DNA from: Clostridiales bacterium
Lineage (GTDB): Bacteria > Bacillota > Clostridia > Lachnospirales > Lachnospiraceae
Length of the DNA stretch: 27,219 bases
Direction: 5' to 3'
Assembly: GCA_019423795.1 (NCBI GenBank)
Contig: JAHZAT010000089.1
Span: forward strand, 1 to 27,219
Shown: piece after piece, positions 7,303-14,001 of the stretch
Layout of the letters: every line of letters begins with the position of its first letter
How positions within the stretch are numbered: position 1 is the first letter of the stretch
Notes under the pieces: generated by a model
Seen by the model: the letters and a program-made list of their open reading frames with translations, nothing else
Database searches by the model: none
Told to the model about the DNA's origin: nothing
Position numbers and translations under genes: made by a program

Positions 7303-8232
7303 ATGGATAAGATGTTATCGGTTGTTCTTCCAGCTTATAACGAAGAACAGATGATCAAGAAAACAGCACAGGTGGTAGGGGACCTGCTTGAGAAAGAACA
7401 GATTCCATATGAATTAGTATTCGTAAACGACGGATCTAAAGATCATACATGGGAGAAGATCTTAGAACTCAAGGAAGAAAGAGCGCATATCAAAGGAGTC
7501 TGCTTTTCAAGAAATTTTGGAAAAGAAGGAGCCGTTTTTGCAGGGATCTCACAGGCAGAAGGAGACTGTATTGCAGTAATGGACTGCGATCTTCAGCATC
7601 CGCCAGAAACACTTATAAAGATGTATCGTTTATGGGAAGACGGATATCAGGTGATCGAGGGAGTGAAAGCATCCAGAGGAAGGGAAAGTTTCATTCACAA
7701 GATGTTTGCAAAGACATTTTACAGCATTATCAGCGATGCAACAGGAATTGATATGTCCAGAGCATCTGATTTCAAGTTGATGGATCGACAAGCAGCAGAA
7801 GAATTTCTGAAACTTCCAGAACGAAATGTATTCTTCCGAGCATTGTCATCCTGGGTAGGATTCAAGACAACATACGTAGAATTTGATGTGCAGGAACGAG
7901 AAGCAGGAGAATCAAAATGGTCATTCAAATCATTAGTACGATATGCAGTGAATAATATCACATCATTTAGTGCTGCACCAATGCAGATCGTCACATTTTT
8001 TGGCGTTGTATTCTTCGTATTTGCAGTACTACTTGGAATACAATCGCTTTATATGTATTTTTCCGGACATGCAGTTGCAGGATTTACAACAGTGATCTTA
8101 TTGTTACTGTTAGTTGGAAGCATTTTGATGTTCAGCTTAGGTGTGACCGGATATTATATCGCGAAGATTTATGATGAAGTGAAGATGCGTCCGAGATACA
8201 TTATCTCAGAAGTGATCAAATCCAAAGAATAA
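7303..8232 (+). CDS. Polyprenyl-phosphate glycosyltransferase (GtrB/CsbB/DPM1-like GT2)
   Basis: A 309-residue family 2 glycosyltransferase with a membrane tail, of the type that moves a sugar from a nucleotide donor onto undecaprenyl phosphate at the inner membrane face. The GT-A domain shows SVVLPAYNEE (6-15), VNDGS (41-45), the metal-binding MDCDLQHPPE (93-102) and the family landmark RExxAGESKWSFKSLVRYA (198-214). Two C-terminal spans lie at about 228-250 and 260-286, typical of GtrB/CsbB/YkcC-type enzymes. The sugar cannot be read from sequence. It begins 22 bp after cdaR with AAGGAG as ribosome site and ends the operon at a strong hairpin. A GtrA-type flippase gene (convergent) and a YfhO-type GT-C gene follow, so it probably feeds a three-component surface glycosylation system. 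Confidence 0.92.
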   Translation: MDKMLSVVLPAYNEEQMIKKTAQVVGDLLEKEQIPYELVFVNDGSKDHTWEKILELKEERAHIKGVCFSRNFGKEGAVFAGISQAEGDCIAVMDCDLQHPPETLIKMYRLWEDGYQVIEGVKASRGRESFIHKMFAKTFYSIISDATGIDMSRASDFKLMDRQAAEEFLKLPERNVFFRALSSWVGFKTTYVEFDVQEREAGESKWSFKSLVRYAVNNITSFSAAPMQIVTFFGVVFFVFAVLLGIQSLYMYFSGHAVAGFTTVILLLLLVGSILMFSLGVTGYYIAKIYDEVKMRPRYIISEVIKSKE

Positions 8233-8238
8233 CAATAC

Positions 8239-8284
8239 AAATCCCTGAGATCGGATGAGATGAACATCTGATCTCAGGGATTTT
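8239..8284. terminator. Bidirectional terminator between convergent GT2 and gtrA genes
   Basis: A 19-bp stem (8239-8257 with 8265-8283, one G-T wobble pair) around a 7-base loop, containing ATCCCTGAGATC and its reverse complement, followed by TTTT on the + strand and by ATTTG on the minus strand. It lies 6 bp after the GT2 stop and 15 bp from the gtrA stop, so it can serve both transcripts. Confidence 0.85.
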
Positions 8285-8298
8285 ATGTGATGCGGGAA

Positions 8299-8715
8299 TC
8301 ATTTTTTTTGAGATTTAAAAACAAGAAATTTACTGATAAAATAATTGACGATCGTAACAATAACTTGTGTTTCTAACTTAGCGATCATCTGTGGCTGATG
8401 GATGATCTCAACACAGAAAGGAACACCGCCAACTTCTACTGCCATGGTTACAAGACGACCGAGAACAAACTTGATGAATTCATGAATCGTATCTGCGAAG
8501 GATTCAGATTTAGACTGAAATACATATAGCTTATTTACAACAAATGCAAAACAGATTGCGATCGCAACAGAGAAAAAGTTGCTGATCTTATAATCAATTC
8601 CACATGGCCCTTTTAATAAAGCAAACATTCCAAGATTAACAAGGGTTGTCAGACCGCCGAAAAACAAATAACGAATTCGCGAATCATTATATAATTTCTT
8701 TATCAAATTTAACAT
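8299..8715 (-). CDS. GtrA-family small membrane protein (lipid-linked sugar flippase)
   Basis: A 138-residue GtrA-like protein and the only clear minus-strand gene here. It has four hydrophobic spans (about 15-34, 40-62, 82-102 and 112-133) and the family's N-terminal RYLFFGGLTTLVNLGMFALL and NKLYVFQ patterns. GtrA-family proteins are thought to flip undecaprenyl-phosphate sugars to the outer face, between a GtrB-type GT2 and a GT-C transferase; both partner types flank this gene (7303 on one side, 8863 on the other). The ATG (8713-8715 read on the minus strand) has GGAGGT eight bases upstream. It converges with the GT2 gene and diverges from the YfhO gene, sharing a 147-bp intergenic region with the latter. 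Confidence 0.9.
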   Translation of the reverse strand: MLNLIKKLYNDSRIRYLFFGGLTTLVNLGMFALLKGPCGIDYKISNFFSVAIAICFAFVVNKLYVFQSKSESFADTIHEFIKFVLGRLVTMAVEVGGVPFCVEIIHQPQMIAKLETQVIVTIVNYFISKFLVFKSQKK

Positions 8716-8809
8716 ATCATATTACCTCCGATAGATATAAAATATTCTAAAATGTACATACATTCAATATCTTAAGACATTTTTCAGGAATTTTCAATCC
8801 AAAATGTGG

Positions 8810-8815
8810 TATACT
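8810..8815 (+). promoter_or_regulatory. Candidate -10 box for the YfhO-family gene
   Basis: TATACT 47 bp before the start codon is a good -10 box, but the matching -35 region (GGAATT at 17-bp spacing) is poor. The gene needs a promoter in this divergent intergenic region, and this is the best candidate. Confidence 0.4.
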
Positions 8816-8834
8816 AAGCGTGATAATGAACAAA

Positions 8835-8854
8835 AAAGGGTAAAGGGTAAAGGA
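8835..8854 (+). repeat. Three tandem 7-base AAAGGGT-like units at the ribosome site
   Basis: AAAGGGT, AAAGGGT and AAAGGA follow each other directly just before the YfhO-family start at 8863. The last unit is correctly spaced (nine bases) to be the Shine-Dalgarno sequence; the other two look like extra copies of it. Confidence 0.6.
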
Positions 8855-8862
8855 AAAGTGTA

Positions 8863-11589
8863 ATGATAAAAGAACAAAGAAAGTATTGCTATGGAATCTA
8901 TACACTGATGTTTTTACTGATGTGTATCGCGGCATTTCTGCCATTTTTTACCGAAGGAAAAAGCTTTGTATGGGGAGCAGGAGTAGAAGACGGATTAAGC
9001 CAGCATTTTTCAGCATTATCATATTATGGGGAAGCACTAAGAGAATTTTTCCGTAATCTTCTGGCGGGACACCCAAAACTTGTGATGTGGGATATGAGTC
9101 TTGGGTATGGTGCAGACATCCTCTCAACATTGAATTACTACGCGATCGGTGATCCGTTAAACCTTCTCTATGGATTTGTTTCGCCAAAGAATACAGAAAC
9201 CATGTATGATTTCATGATCCTGTTACGAATGTATCTGGCAGGGATCACGTTTATCATGTATGCAAGAAAAATGAAAAAACGAAGTTATGGAACAGTGATC
9301 GGGGCACTAGTCTATGTATTCAGTGGATTTTGCTTTCGACTAGGACTGCGCCATCCATTCTTCATCAACCCGATGATCTATTTTCCATTGTTGTGTCTTG
9401 GAATCGAGAAGATCTATCAGAGAGAAAGACCGTATGTATTTATTTTCGCAGTCTGCGTATCAGCAATGAGCAATTATTATTTCTTATATATGCTGACGAT
9501 ATTTGCGGTGATCTATGCGTGGATCCGCTTTTATAAATACACCGAAGAAAATAAGATCAAAAACTTTTTCCTGACGATCTTGAAGTTTGGAATGTATTAT
9601 ACATTGGGAATTGCAATGGCAGCAGTGATCTTACTGCCATCTGTTATAGGATTTCTTGGAAATGGCCGTTACGGCAATGGGGTTGACTGGAAATCTCTGA
9701 TCGTATACCCAGGAAAATATTATCTGATGTTTATTGAAAACTTTATTGGATACGGAAATATGGGCAGCAATACGAACGCAGGATATCTGCCGATCGTTGG
9801 GATTGTTGTATTATTTACACTGTTTTCACAGAGAATGAAACATAAAAAATACAGAGCTGCATTTATAGCAAGTATCATTGCGCTGATCCTTCCAATCTTT
9901 GGATACGCATTTAATGGGTTTTCTTATGCAAACAACCGGTGGGCATTTGCATTGAGCTTTATTGTGGCATTGTTGACAGCAGAAATGTATCCGCGTCTGT
10001 TTGTGATGTCAAAACGACAGCAGATTGGGATCGGAGTAGGAATTATCATTTATACTGTATTTTGTATTATCGTAAATGCATCAGGAGAAGAAATCCTGAA
10101 GAATAAAGGAATCATGGCAGCCTGTGGATTAATTGCAGTATTTTATGTTCTGTTGTTGATCTTTCAAAGACTTGGCTATGATGCACAGAAGAGAACTGTG
10201 AGAGTGAGCATGGCAATCTTGCTCCTGATATCAGTGGGAGTGCATGGATATTACAGGTTTGGTCCAAAAGGATATGCTTATACACAGGAATTTATGGATC
10301 AGGGACAAGCATATCGAACATTGAAGGAAGATAATATCCGTATGCTGAGTAAAGTAAATGATCCATCTGTTTACCGAGTACATGCAGAGGGATATCGATA
10401 TAAAAATTATGGACTGATCAACCATTTAAATACGATCAGCGGATATTACAGTATCACAGCAAAATGTGTGACAGATACAATCAAAGGATATGATACGCTG
10501 GGAATGCAGTATGCAGATAAATATAAAGGAGTCGATCAAAGACTGGGACTCCTGTCATTAGCTGGTGTAAAATACATAACAGTAGCACATAACAGTCAGG
10601 TCGCAAAAGATGTAAGTTCCATGGGGGATGTACCATATGGAGTTGAAAAACTAAGAAAAAAAAGAAATATTACATTATATAAGAATAAATATGCACTGCC
10701 ATTTGCATATGCATACGATTCTTATATGACAGAACAGCAATACAAGCAGTTAAATGGAGTCGGCAAGGAACAGGCAATGCTTGCACAGATCATATTGGAT
10801 CAGCATCCGGCAGACAAAGAGATTCAACATAACGAACAAAGAAACAATCCTGATATACAGACGATCTCATTGCCAGAGACAAGAATCTCATCTCCAAAAG
10901 GAAAGAAATATGCAGATATTACGGTGCCAGTAGAGAAAGACAAGGAAACTTATCTGTATTTTAAAAATCTCGTTTACCATGGAAAGAAAAATGGAGAGGA
11001 TAACTTTATATTGACTGGAAGAAAGGGGACAAAAGGAATTCTTGTGACACAGAATGATATACAACAGAAAATCCATATTCAAAGCACCTTCAATCCATAC
11101 TATTTTGGAAGAAAAGATTACATCGTAAAGATCAATCATCAGACAAGCAAGGCAAAAGAAAAAGTAAGATTAAATTTCTTGTCTCCAGGTGAATACGAAT
11201 TTGATGATATCAGTCTGATCACAGTTCCTAAAAAAGATGTCCTAGCCAAATTAAAGGAACGCAAGAAGAACTCAATGAAACAGATCCAATACGAAGGAAA
11301 TCATTTCAGAGGAGTCTATCATGCGAAAAAAGACCAGATCCTGTGTGTAACGATCCCATATTCCAAAGGATGGAAAGCAACAGTCAATGGAAAACGTGCA
11401 AAGATTTACAAGGCAAACGGAATGTTTATGGGGATCGTAATGAAAAAAGGAACACAAAGTGTTAAATTAGATTATGAAACACCAGGATTAAAAATAGGGG
11501 CATGTATTAGTTTGGGAGCATGGATTGGACTAGGAATATATGGATTGTACTTTGAAAAATACAGGAAAAAGCTGTTAAATCAATGTTAA
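8863..11589 (+). CDS. YfhO-family GT-C-like membrane glycosyltransferase
   Basis: A 908-residue polytopic protein of the YfhO family. The N-terminal two-fifths hold about a dozen hydrophobic spans, with the first outside loop carrying VWGAGVEDGLSQHF (36-49), whose acidic pair is the expected GT-C catalytic position, then further conserved-looking loops (YGADILSTLNYY, GDPLNLLYG). From about 470 a long soluble region probably lies outside the cell, ending in a beta-rich part (YSKGWKATVNGKRAKIYKANG near 830) and a last span (about 875-898). In Bacillus and Listeria, YfhO proteins transfer sugars from a polyprenyl carrier onto lipoteichoic acid or other polymers, together with a CsbB-type GT2 and a GtrA flippase; both are next door. 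The acceptor here is unknown. The 3' end overlaps phased TGTTAA repeats. Confidence 0.88.
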   Translation: MIKEQRKYCYGIYTLMFLLMCIAAFLPFFTEGKSFVWGAGVEDGLSQHFSALSYYGEALREFFRNLLAGHPKLVMWDMSLGYGADILSTLNYYAIGDPLNLLYGFVSPKNTETMYDFMILLRMYLAGITFIMYARKMKKRSYGTVIGALVYVFSGFCFRLGLRHPFFINPMIYFPLLCLGIEKIYQRERPYVFIFAVCVSAMSNYYFLYMLTIFAVIYAWIRFYKYTEENKIKNFFLTILKFGMYYTLGIAMAAVILLPSVIGFLGNGRYGNGVDWKSLIVYPGKYYLMFIENFIGYGNMGSNTNAGYLPIVGIVVLFTLFSQRMKHKKYRAAFIASIIALILPIFGYAFNGFSYANNRWAFALSFIVALLTAEMYPRLFVMSKRQQIGIGVGIIIYTVFCIIVNASGEEILKNKGIMAACGLIAVFYVLLLIFQRLGYDAQKRTVRVSMAILLLISVGVHGYYRFGPKGYAYTQEFMDQGQAYRTLKEDNIRMLSKVNDPSVYRVHAEGYRYKNYGLINHLNTISGYYSITAKCVTDTIKGYDTLGMQYADKYKGVDQRLGLLSLAGVKYITVAHNSQVAKDVSSMGDVPYGVEKLRKKRNITLYKNKYALPFAYAYDSYMTEQQYKQLNGVGKEQAMLAQIILDQHPADKEIQHNEQRNNPDIQTISLPETRISSPKGKKYADITVPVEKDKETYLYFKNLVYHGKKNGEDNFILTGRKGTKGILVTQNDIQQKIHIQSTFNPYYFGRKDYIVKINHQTSKAKEKVRLNFLSPGEYEFDDISLITVPKKDVLAKLKERKKNSMKQIQYEGNHFRGVYHAKKDQILCVTIPYSKGWKATVNGKRAKIYKANGMFMGIVMKKGTQSVKLDYETPGLKIGACISLGAWIGLGIYGLYFEKYRKKLLNQC
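11573..11589. promoter_or_regulatory. Phased TGTTAA pair, upstream copy (Pho-box-like)
   Basis: TGTTAA at 11573-11578 and at 11584-11589 are exact direct repeats 11 bp apart, one helical turn. The second includes the YfhO stop codon. On the minus strand they read TTAACA, which matches the Bacillus PhoP half-site TT(A/T/C)ACA. The pair lies about 50-65 bp upstream of the predicted transcript start of the phosphodiesterase gene. A function is not established. Confidence 0.35.
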
Positions 11590-11624
11590 AATAGGAAGAG
11601 ATACTGGTAAAAATACAAAAAACA

Positions 11625-11633
11625 TGATAGAAT
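11625..11633 (+). promoter_or_regulatory. Extended -10 promoter of the phosphodiesterase gene
   Basis: TGATAGAAT (TG plus TAGAAT at 11628-11633), with a poor -35 region, 47 bp before the ATG. A poor -35 is compatible with activator dependence; phased TGTTAA repeats flank it on both sides. Confidence 0.45.
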
Positions 11634-11647
11634 AGCTTTTAGACAAA

Positions 11648-11664
11648 TGTTACAAAAATGTTAA
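11648..11664. promoter_or_regulatory. Phased TGTTAC/TGTTAA pair, leader copy (Pho-box-like)
   Basis: TGTTAC (11648-11653) and TGTTAA (11659-11664) are 11 bp apart, with a weaker TTTTAG one turn further upstream (11637). They lie between the predicted transcript start and the ribosome site of the phosphodiesterase gene. If a response regulator binds here, the position suits repression better than activation. Confidence 0.35.
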
Positions 11665-11680
11665 AAGAGTGGGAGGAACT

Positions 11681-13087
11681 ATGAAAAACGTAAAGAAAAT
11701 GATGCAGGCAGGATTAAAGAAATTCACAGTGATCACTATCTTAGGTGTGTTTCTTATGACAAGTCTGATTCCAGTATCCGCAGCAACGAAAGTATCAAAG
11801 ATCAAATGGTCAGCATATAGAAAGACAATGTATGTTGGAAATGCAAAGAGATTTGCAGTGAAGATCACACCAACCAAAGCGTCCAAAGCGAAGCTTGGAT
11901 GGAAAACAAGCAACAAGAAGATCGCCAAAGTCAGTACAAAAGGAGTTGTCACACCTGTCAAAGCAGGAAAAGCAACCATCACATGTTACGTAAAATCAAA
12001 AAAATCAAAGAAAGTAACATGCAAAGTCACAGTGAAAAAACAGAAAGTGACAGCAATCACATTTGCAAAAGCAAGCGTAGCCGTACAGAAAGGGAAAACG
12101 GTCAGCAATCCAGCAATCGTAACACCAACTTACGCAGCAAATAAAAAGGTAACATACAAATCTTCTAACACAAGCGTGGCAACGGTCAGCACAAGTGGAG
12201 TTGTAACAGGAAAGAAGGTCGGAACAGCTACGATCACAGCAACAGCAGCCGATGGATCAAAGAAGAAAAACAGTTACAAAGTAACTGTTGTAACACCGAT
12301 CACAAAAAATAGTGCCAAGTTTATTGCACACCGCGGATTAAGCGCCGAAGCACCGGAAAATACGATCAAAGCCTATGAATTAGCAGGTGGAGCAGGATTC
12401 TGGGGAGCAGAAACAGATGTCCGTATGACAAAAGACAAGAAATTCATTCTGCAGCACGACCTGACATTCAAGAGATTATGTGGAGTCGATAAGAAACCAG
12501 AAGATATGACATTATCAGAGATCCAGAAACTGACGATCAAATCTGGAAATAACATTTCAAAATACAGAAATGTAAAATCAGCAACAACAGTTGCAACATT
12601 AGAAGATTATTTAACAACATGTAAGAAGTACAACATGGTACCAGTTATCGAGATCAAGATGGAATTCGTAGAATATGGAAATGAAACAACCAATGACTCT
12701 CGAATGCAGGCAGTGACAAAGAACAACATGGAAGATCTGTATGCATTAACAAATCAGATCATGGGGAATAGAGAATATATGTTTATCGCCTATGACTTTG
12801 AAACAATGGTACAGATGAGAAAAGTCTTAGACGATAACGCAACAACATCCACAAATGTAAAATTACAGCATGTAACAAACAATCCAGATCAGGGAATGAT
12901 CAATTATTACAAGAAACGTAAGATTGAATTGGATGCAAATTGTGATAAGATTTCACTCTCAGACATCAAGGCATTTAAAGTTGGTGGAGTAAACGTTGGA
13001 TTATGGACAGTTGATGATACGGAAAGAGTTGCAAGTTATATTTCACAGAAAGTGGATTATATTACAACGAATACAAAGTTCTGGTAA
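11681..13087 (+). CDS. Secreted glycerophosphodiester phosphodiesterase with two Big_2 domains
   Basis: A 468-residue exported protein. I take the start as ATG 11681, which has GGGAGG 5-10 bases upstream; an in-frame GTG at 11669 has no such site. A signal peptide (basic MKNVKKMMQAGLKK, hydrophobic core 15-33, likely cut after PVSA near 34) is followed by two bacterial Ig-like Big_2 domains (about 40-120 and 122-203; ITPTKASKAKLGWKTSN and VTPTYAANKKVTYKSSN mark the repeats). The GDPD domain runs from about 212 to the end: FIAHRG, APENT, ETDV, LQHD and IEIK supply the expected His, Glu, Asp and Lys active-site residues. It should hydrolyse glycerophosphodiesters outside the cell, such as deacylated lipids or glycerol-phosphate polymers, while Big_2 domains hold it near the surface. 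No sortase motif is seen. It follows the YfhO gene by about 90 bp with its own promoter. Confidence 0.92.
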   Translation: MKNVKKMMQAGLKKFTVITILGVFLMTSLIPVSAATKVSKIKWSAYRKTMYVGNAKRFAVKITPTKASKAKLGWKTSNKKIAKVSTKGVVTPVKAGKATITCYVKSKKSKKVTCKVTVKKQKVTAITFAKASVAVQKGKTVSNPAIVTPTYAANKKVTYKSSNTSVATVSTSGVVTGKKVGTATITATAADGSKKKNSYKVTVVTPITKNSAKFIAHRGLSAEAPENTIKAYELAGGAGFWGAETDVRMTKDKKFILQHDLTFKRLCGVDKKPEDMTLSEIQKLTIKSGNNISKYRNVKSATTVATLEDYLTTCKKYNMVPVIEIKMEFVEYGNETTNDSRMQAVTKNNMEDLYALTNQIMGNREYMFIAYDFETMVQMRKVLDDNATTSTNVKLQHVTNNPDQGMINYYKKRKIELDANCDKISLSDIKAFKVGGVNVGLWTVDDTERVASYISQKVDYITTNTKFW

Positions 13088-13105
13088 TATTAAGAGAATA
13101 CATAG

Positions 13106-13144
13106 AAAAGAGACAGCAAATGTGATATTTGTCGTCTCTTTTTT
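13106..13144 (+). terminator. Terminator of the phosphodiesterase gene
   Basis: AAAAGAGAC (13106-13114) pairs with GTCTCTTTT (13134-13142). An inner CAAAT/ATTTG stem is separated by a two-base mismatch, the loop is GTGAT, and the tail has six T (13139-13144). It lies 18 bp after the stop codon. Confidence 0.88.
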
Positions 13145-13158
13145 AGAGTTATAGTTTA

Positions 13159-13167
13159 TGGTATAAT
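13159..13167 (+). promoter_or_regulatory. Extended -10 promoter candidate before the polysaccharide cluster
   Basis: TGGTATAAT (TG at 13159, TATAAT at 13162-13167) is a consensus extended -10 element just after the preceding terminator, whose T tract lies at the -35 position. Use of it would give the cluster a leader of roughly 175 bases to the ATG at 13351; I see no hairpin or riboswitch fold in that leader. Confidence 0.5.
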
Positions 13168-13242
13168 AAAGAGAAAAGCATTCTGCAAATATCATGAAGA
13201 ACAGCAAAAGAATACCAGAAAAGAAAGTAAGATGAAAAGAAA

Positions 13243-13281
13243 AGTTACAGAAATGTAGTAATTATGTTATATATATGTTAA
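13243..13281. promoter_or_regulatory. 11-bp phased TGTTA repeats before the polysaccharide cluster (Pho-box-like)
   Basis: TGTTAT (13265-13270) and TGTTAA (13276-13281) are 11 bp apart, with degenerate units at the same phase upstream: TGTAGT (13254) and AGTTAC (13243). Four helical-turn-spaced units is the layout of Bacillus PhoP core sites. TATATG (13291-13296) could be a -10 box downstream, which would place the repeats at about -60 to -22 and imply translation from ATG 13351. All of this is pattern-based inference in AT-rich DNA. Confidence 0.4.
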
Positions 13282-13350
13282 AATAAAGGATATATGTCAA
13301 GGAGACAGGCAGAAAATACAGAGAAAAAGAATCAAAAGGAGAGAAGGGTT

Positions 13351-13974
13351 ATGAGTCAGAAGGAAAGAGTTGATTTGATCGAGGTAGATTTATTGGATAT
13401 GTGTAAATATATTCTGTCAAAGTGGGTGTTTATTTTGATAGGAATGGTAGTATTCGCTGGAGCTGGATTTGGGTATGCTAAGGTGAAGAGTGTGACAGAG
13501 TATAGTTCTAAGATGCAGGTATATGTTACTGTGCCTAAGACATCTGATAAGGTGCTGATCAGGGATAATGCTGGGGATTTGGCGTATGATTATCAGAAAT
13601 TAATTAAAACTGATCTGATTGTGAATGAAATTGCAAAGAAAACGAAAATTAAGAAAGATGATGTAAAAGATGCAATTTCAGCAGAAGTCGTGGATGGAAC
13701 AAGATTGCTTGAGATTAAGGTAAAATCAGATGATAAGGATGATGTGAAGAAGATTTCAAAAGAAGTTTTACCAGTATTTCAGAAAGTAGTACAGAAAGAT
13801 TTAGGAAGAAATAAACTAGTGATCGCAGATCAGCCATCTAAGATAAAGGCAGAACAGACAGTTAGCACAAAGAAATTTTTAGCTGTAGGTGCAGTTGGTG
13901 GATTTGTAGTTGCAGCAGGAGTATTTTTTGTGCTCTATCTTGTAGATTTAACAAAGAAAGCAAAAAGAAATTAG
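13351..13974 (+). CDS. Wzz-family polysaccharide chain-length protein
   Basis: A 207-residue membrane protein with the layout of polysaccharide co-polymerases (Wzz/CapA/YveK type): short cytoplasmic N-terminus, span 1 (about 24-43), an outside region rich in Lys/Asp with alternating helices (about 50-170) and span 2 (about 176-199), followed by a basic tail. In this family the pair of spans and the outside domain set the chain length made by Wzy. ATG 13351 is preferred over the in-frame ATG 13294, because AAGGAG (13337-13342) is well spaced before it and the 19 extra residues are all polar and unlike the family. No tyrosine-kinase domain is fused, and no kinase gene follows. First gene of the polysaccharide cluster. 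Confidence 0.85.
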   Translation: MSQKERVDLIEVDLLDMCKYILSKWVFILIGMVVFAGAGFGYAKVKSVTEYSSKMQVYVTVPKTSDKVLIRDNAGDLAYDYQKLIKTDLIVNEIAKKTKIKKDDVKDAISAEVVDGTRLLEIKVKSDDKDDVKKISKEVLPVFQKVVQKDLGRNKLVIADQPSKIKAEQTVSTKKFLAVGAVGGFVVAAGVFFVLYLVDLTKKAKRN

Positions 13975-14001
13975 GATTAATAAAACAAAGGAACAAAGAG
14001 T

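Noticed and set aside
8716..8790. Promoter for the minus-strand gtrA gene
   Set aside because: TTGAAT and several AT-rich hexamers are present on the minus strand, but no pair with proper spacing and good -10 match was found, so I list none.
11669..11680. GTG 11669 as the start of the phosphodiesterase
   Set aside because: It overlaps its own would-be ribosome site; ATG 11681 has GGGAGG well spaced and begins a proper signal peptide.
13243..13273. TTACAG-17-TATATA as the main promoter of the polysaccharide cluster
   Set aside because: The hexamers are weak and coincide with the 11-bp phased repeats; the TGGTATAAT at 13159 or a regulator-dependent -10 at 13291 is more likely.
13294..13350. 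ATG 13294 as the start of the Wzz-like protein
   Set aside because: The ribosome site is too close, the added residues are polar and unlike the family, and ATG 13351 has a well-placed AAGGAG.
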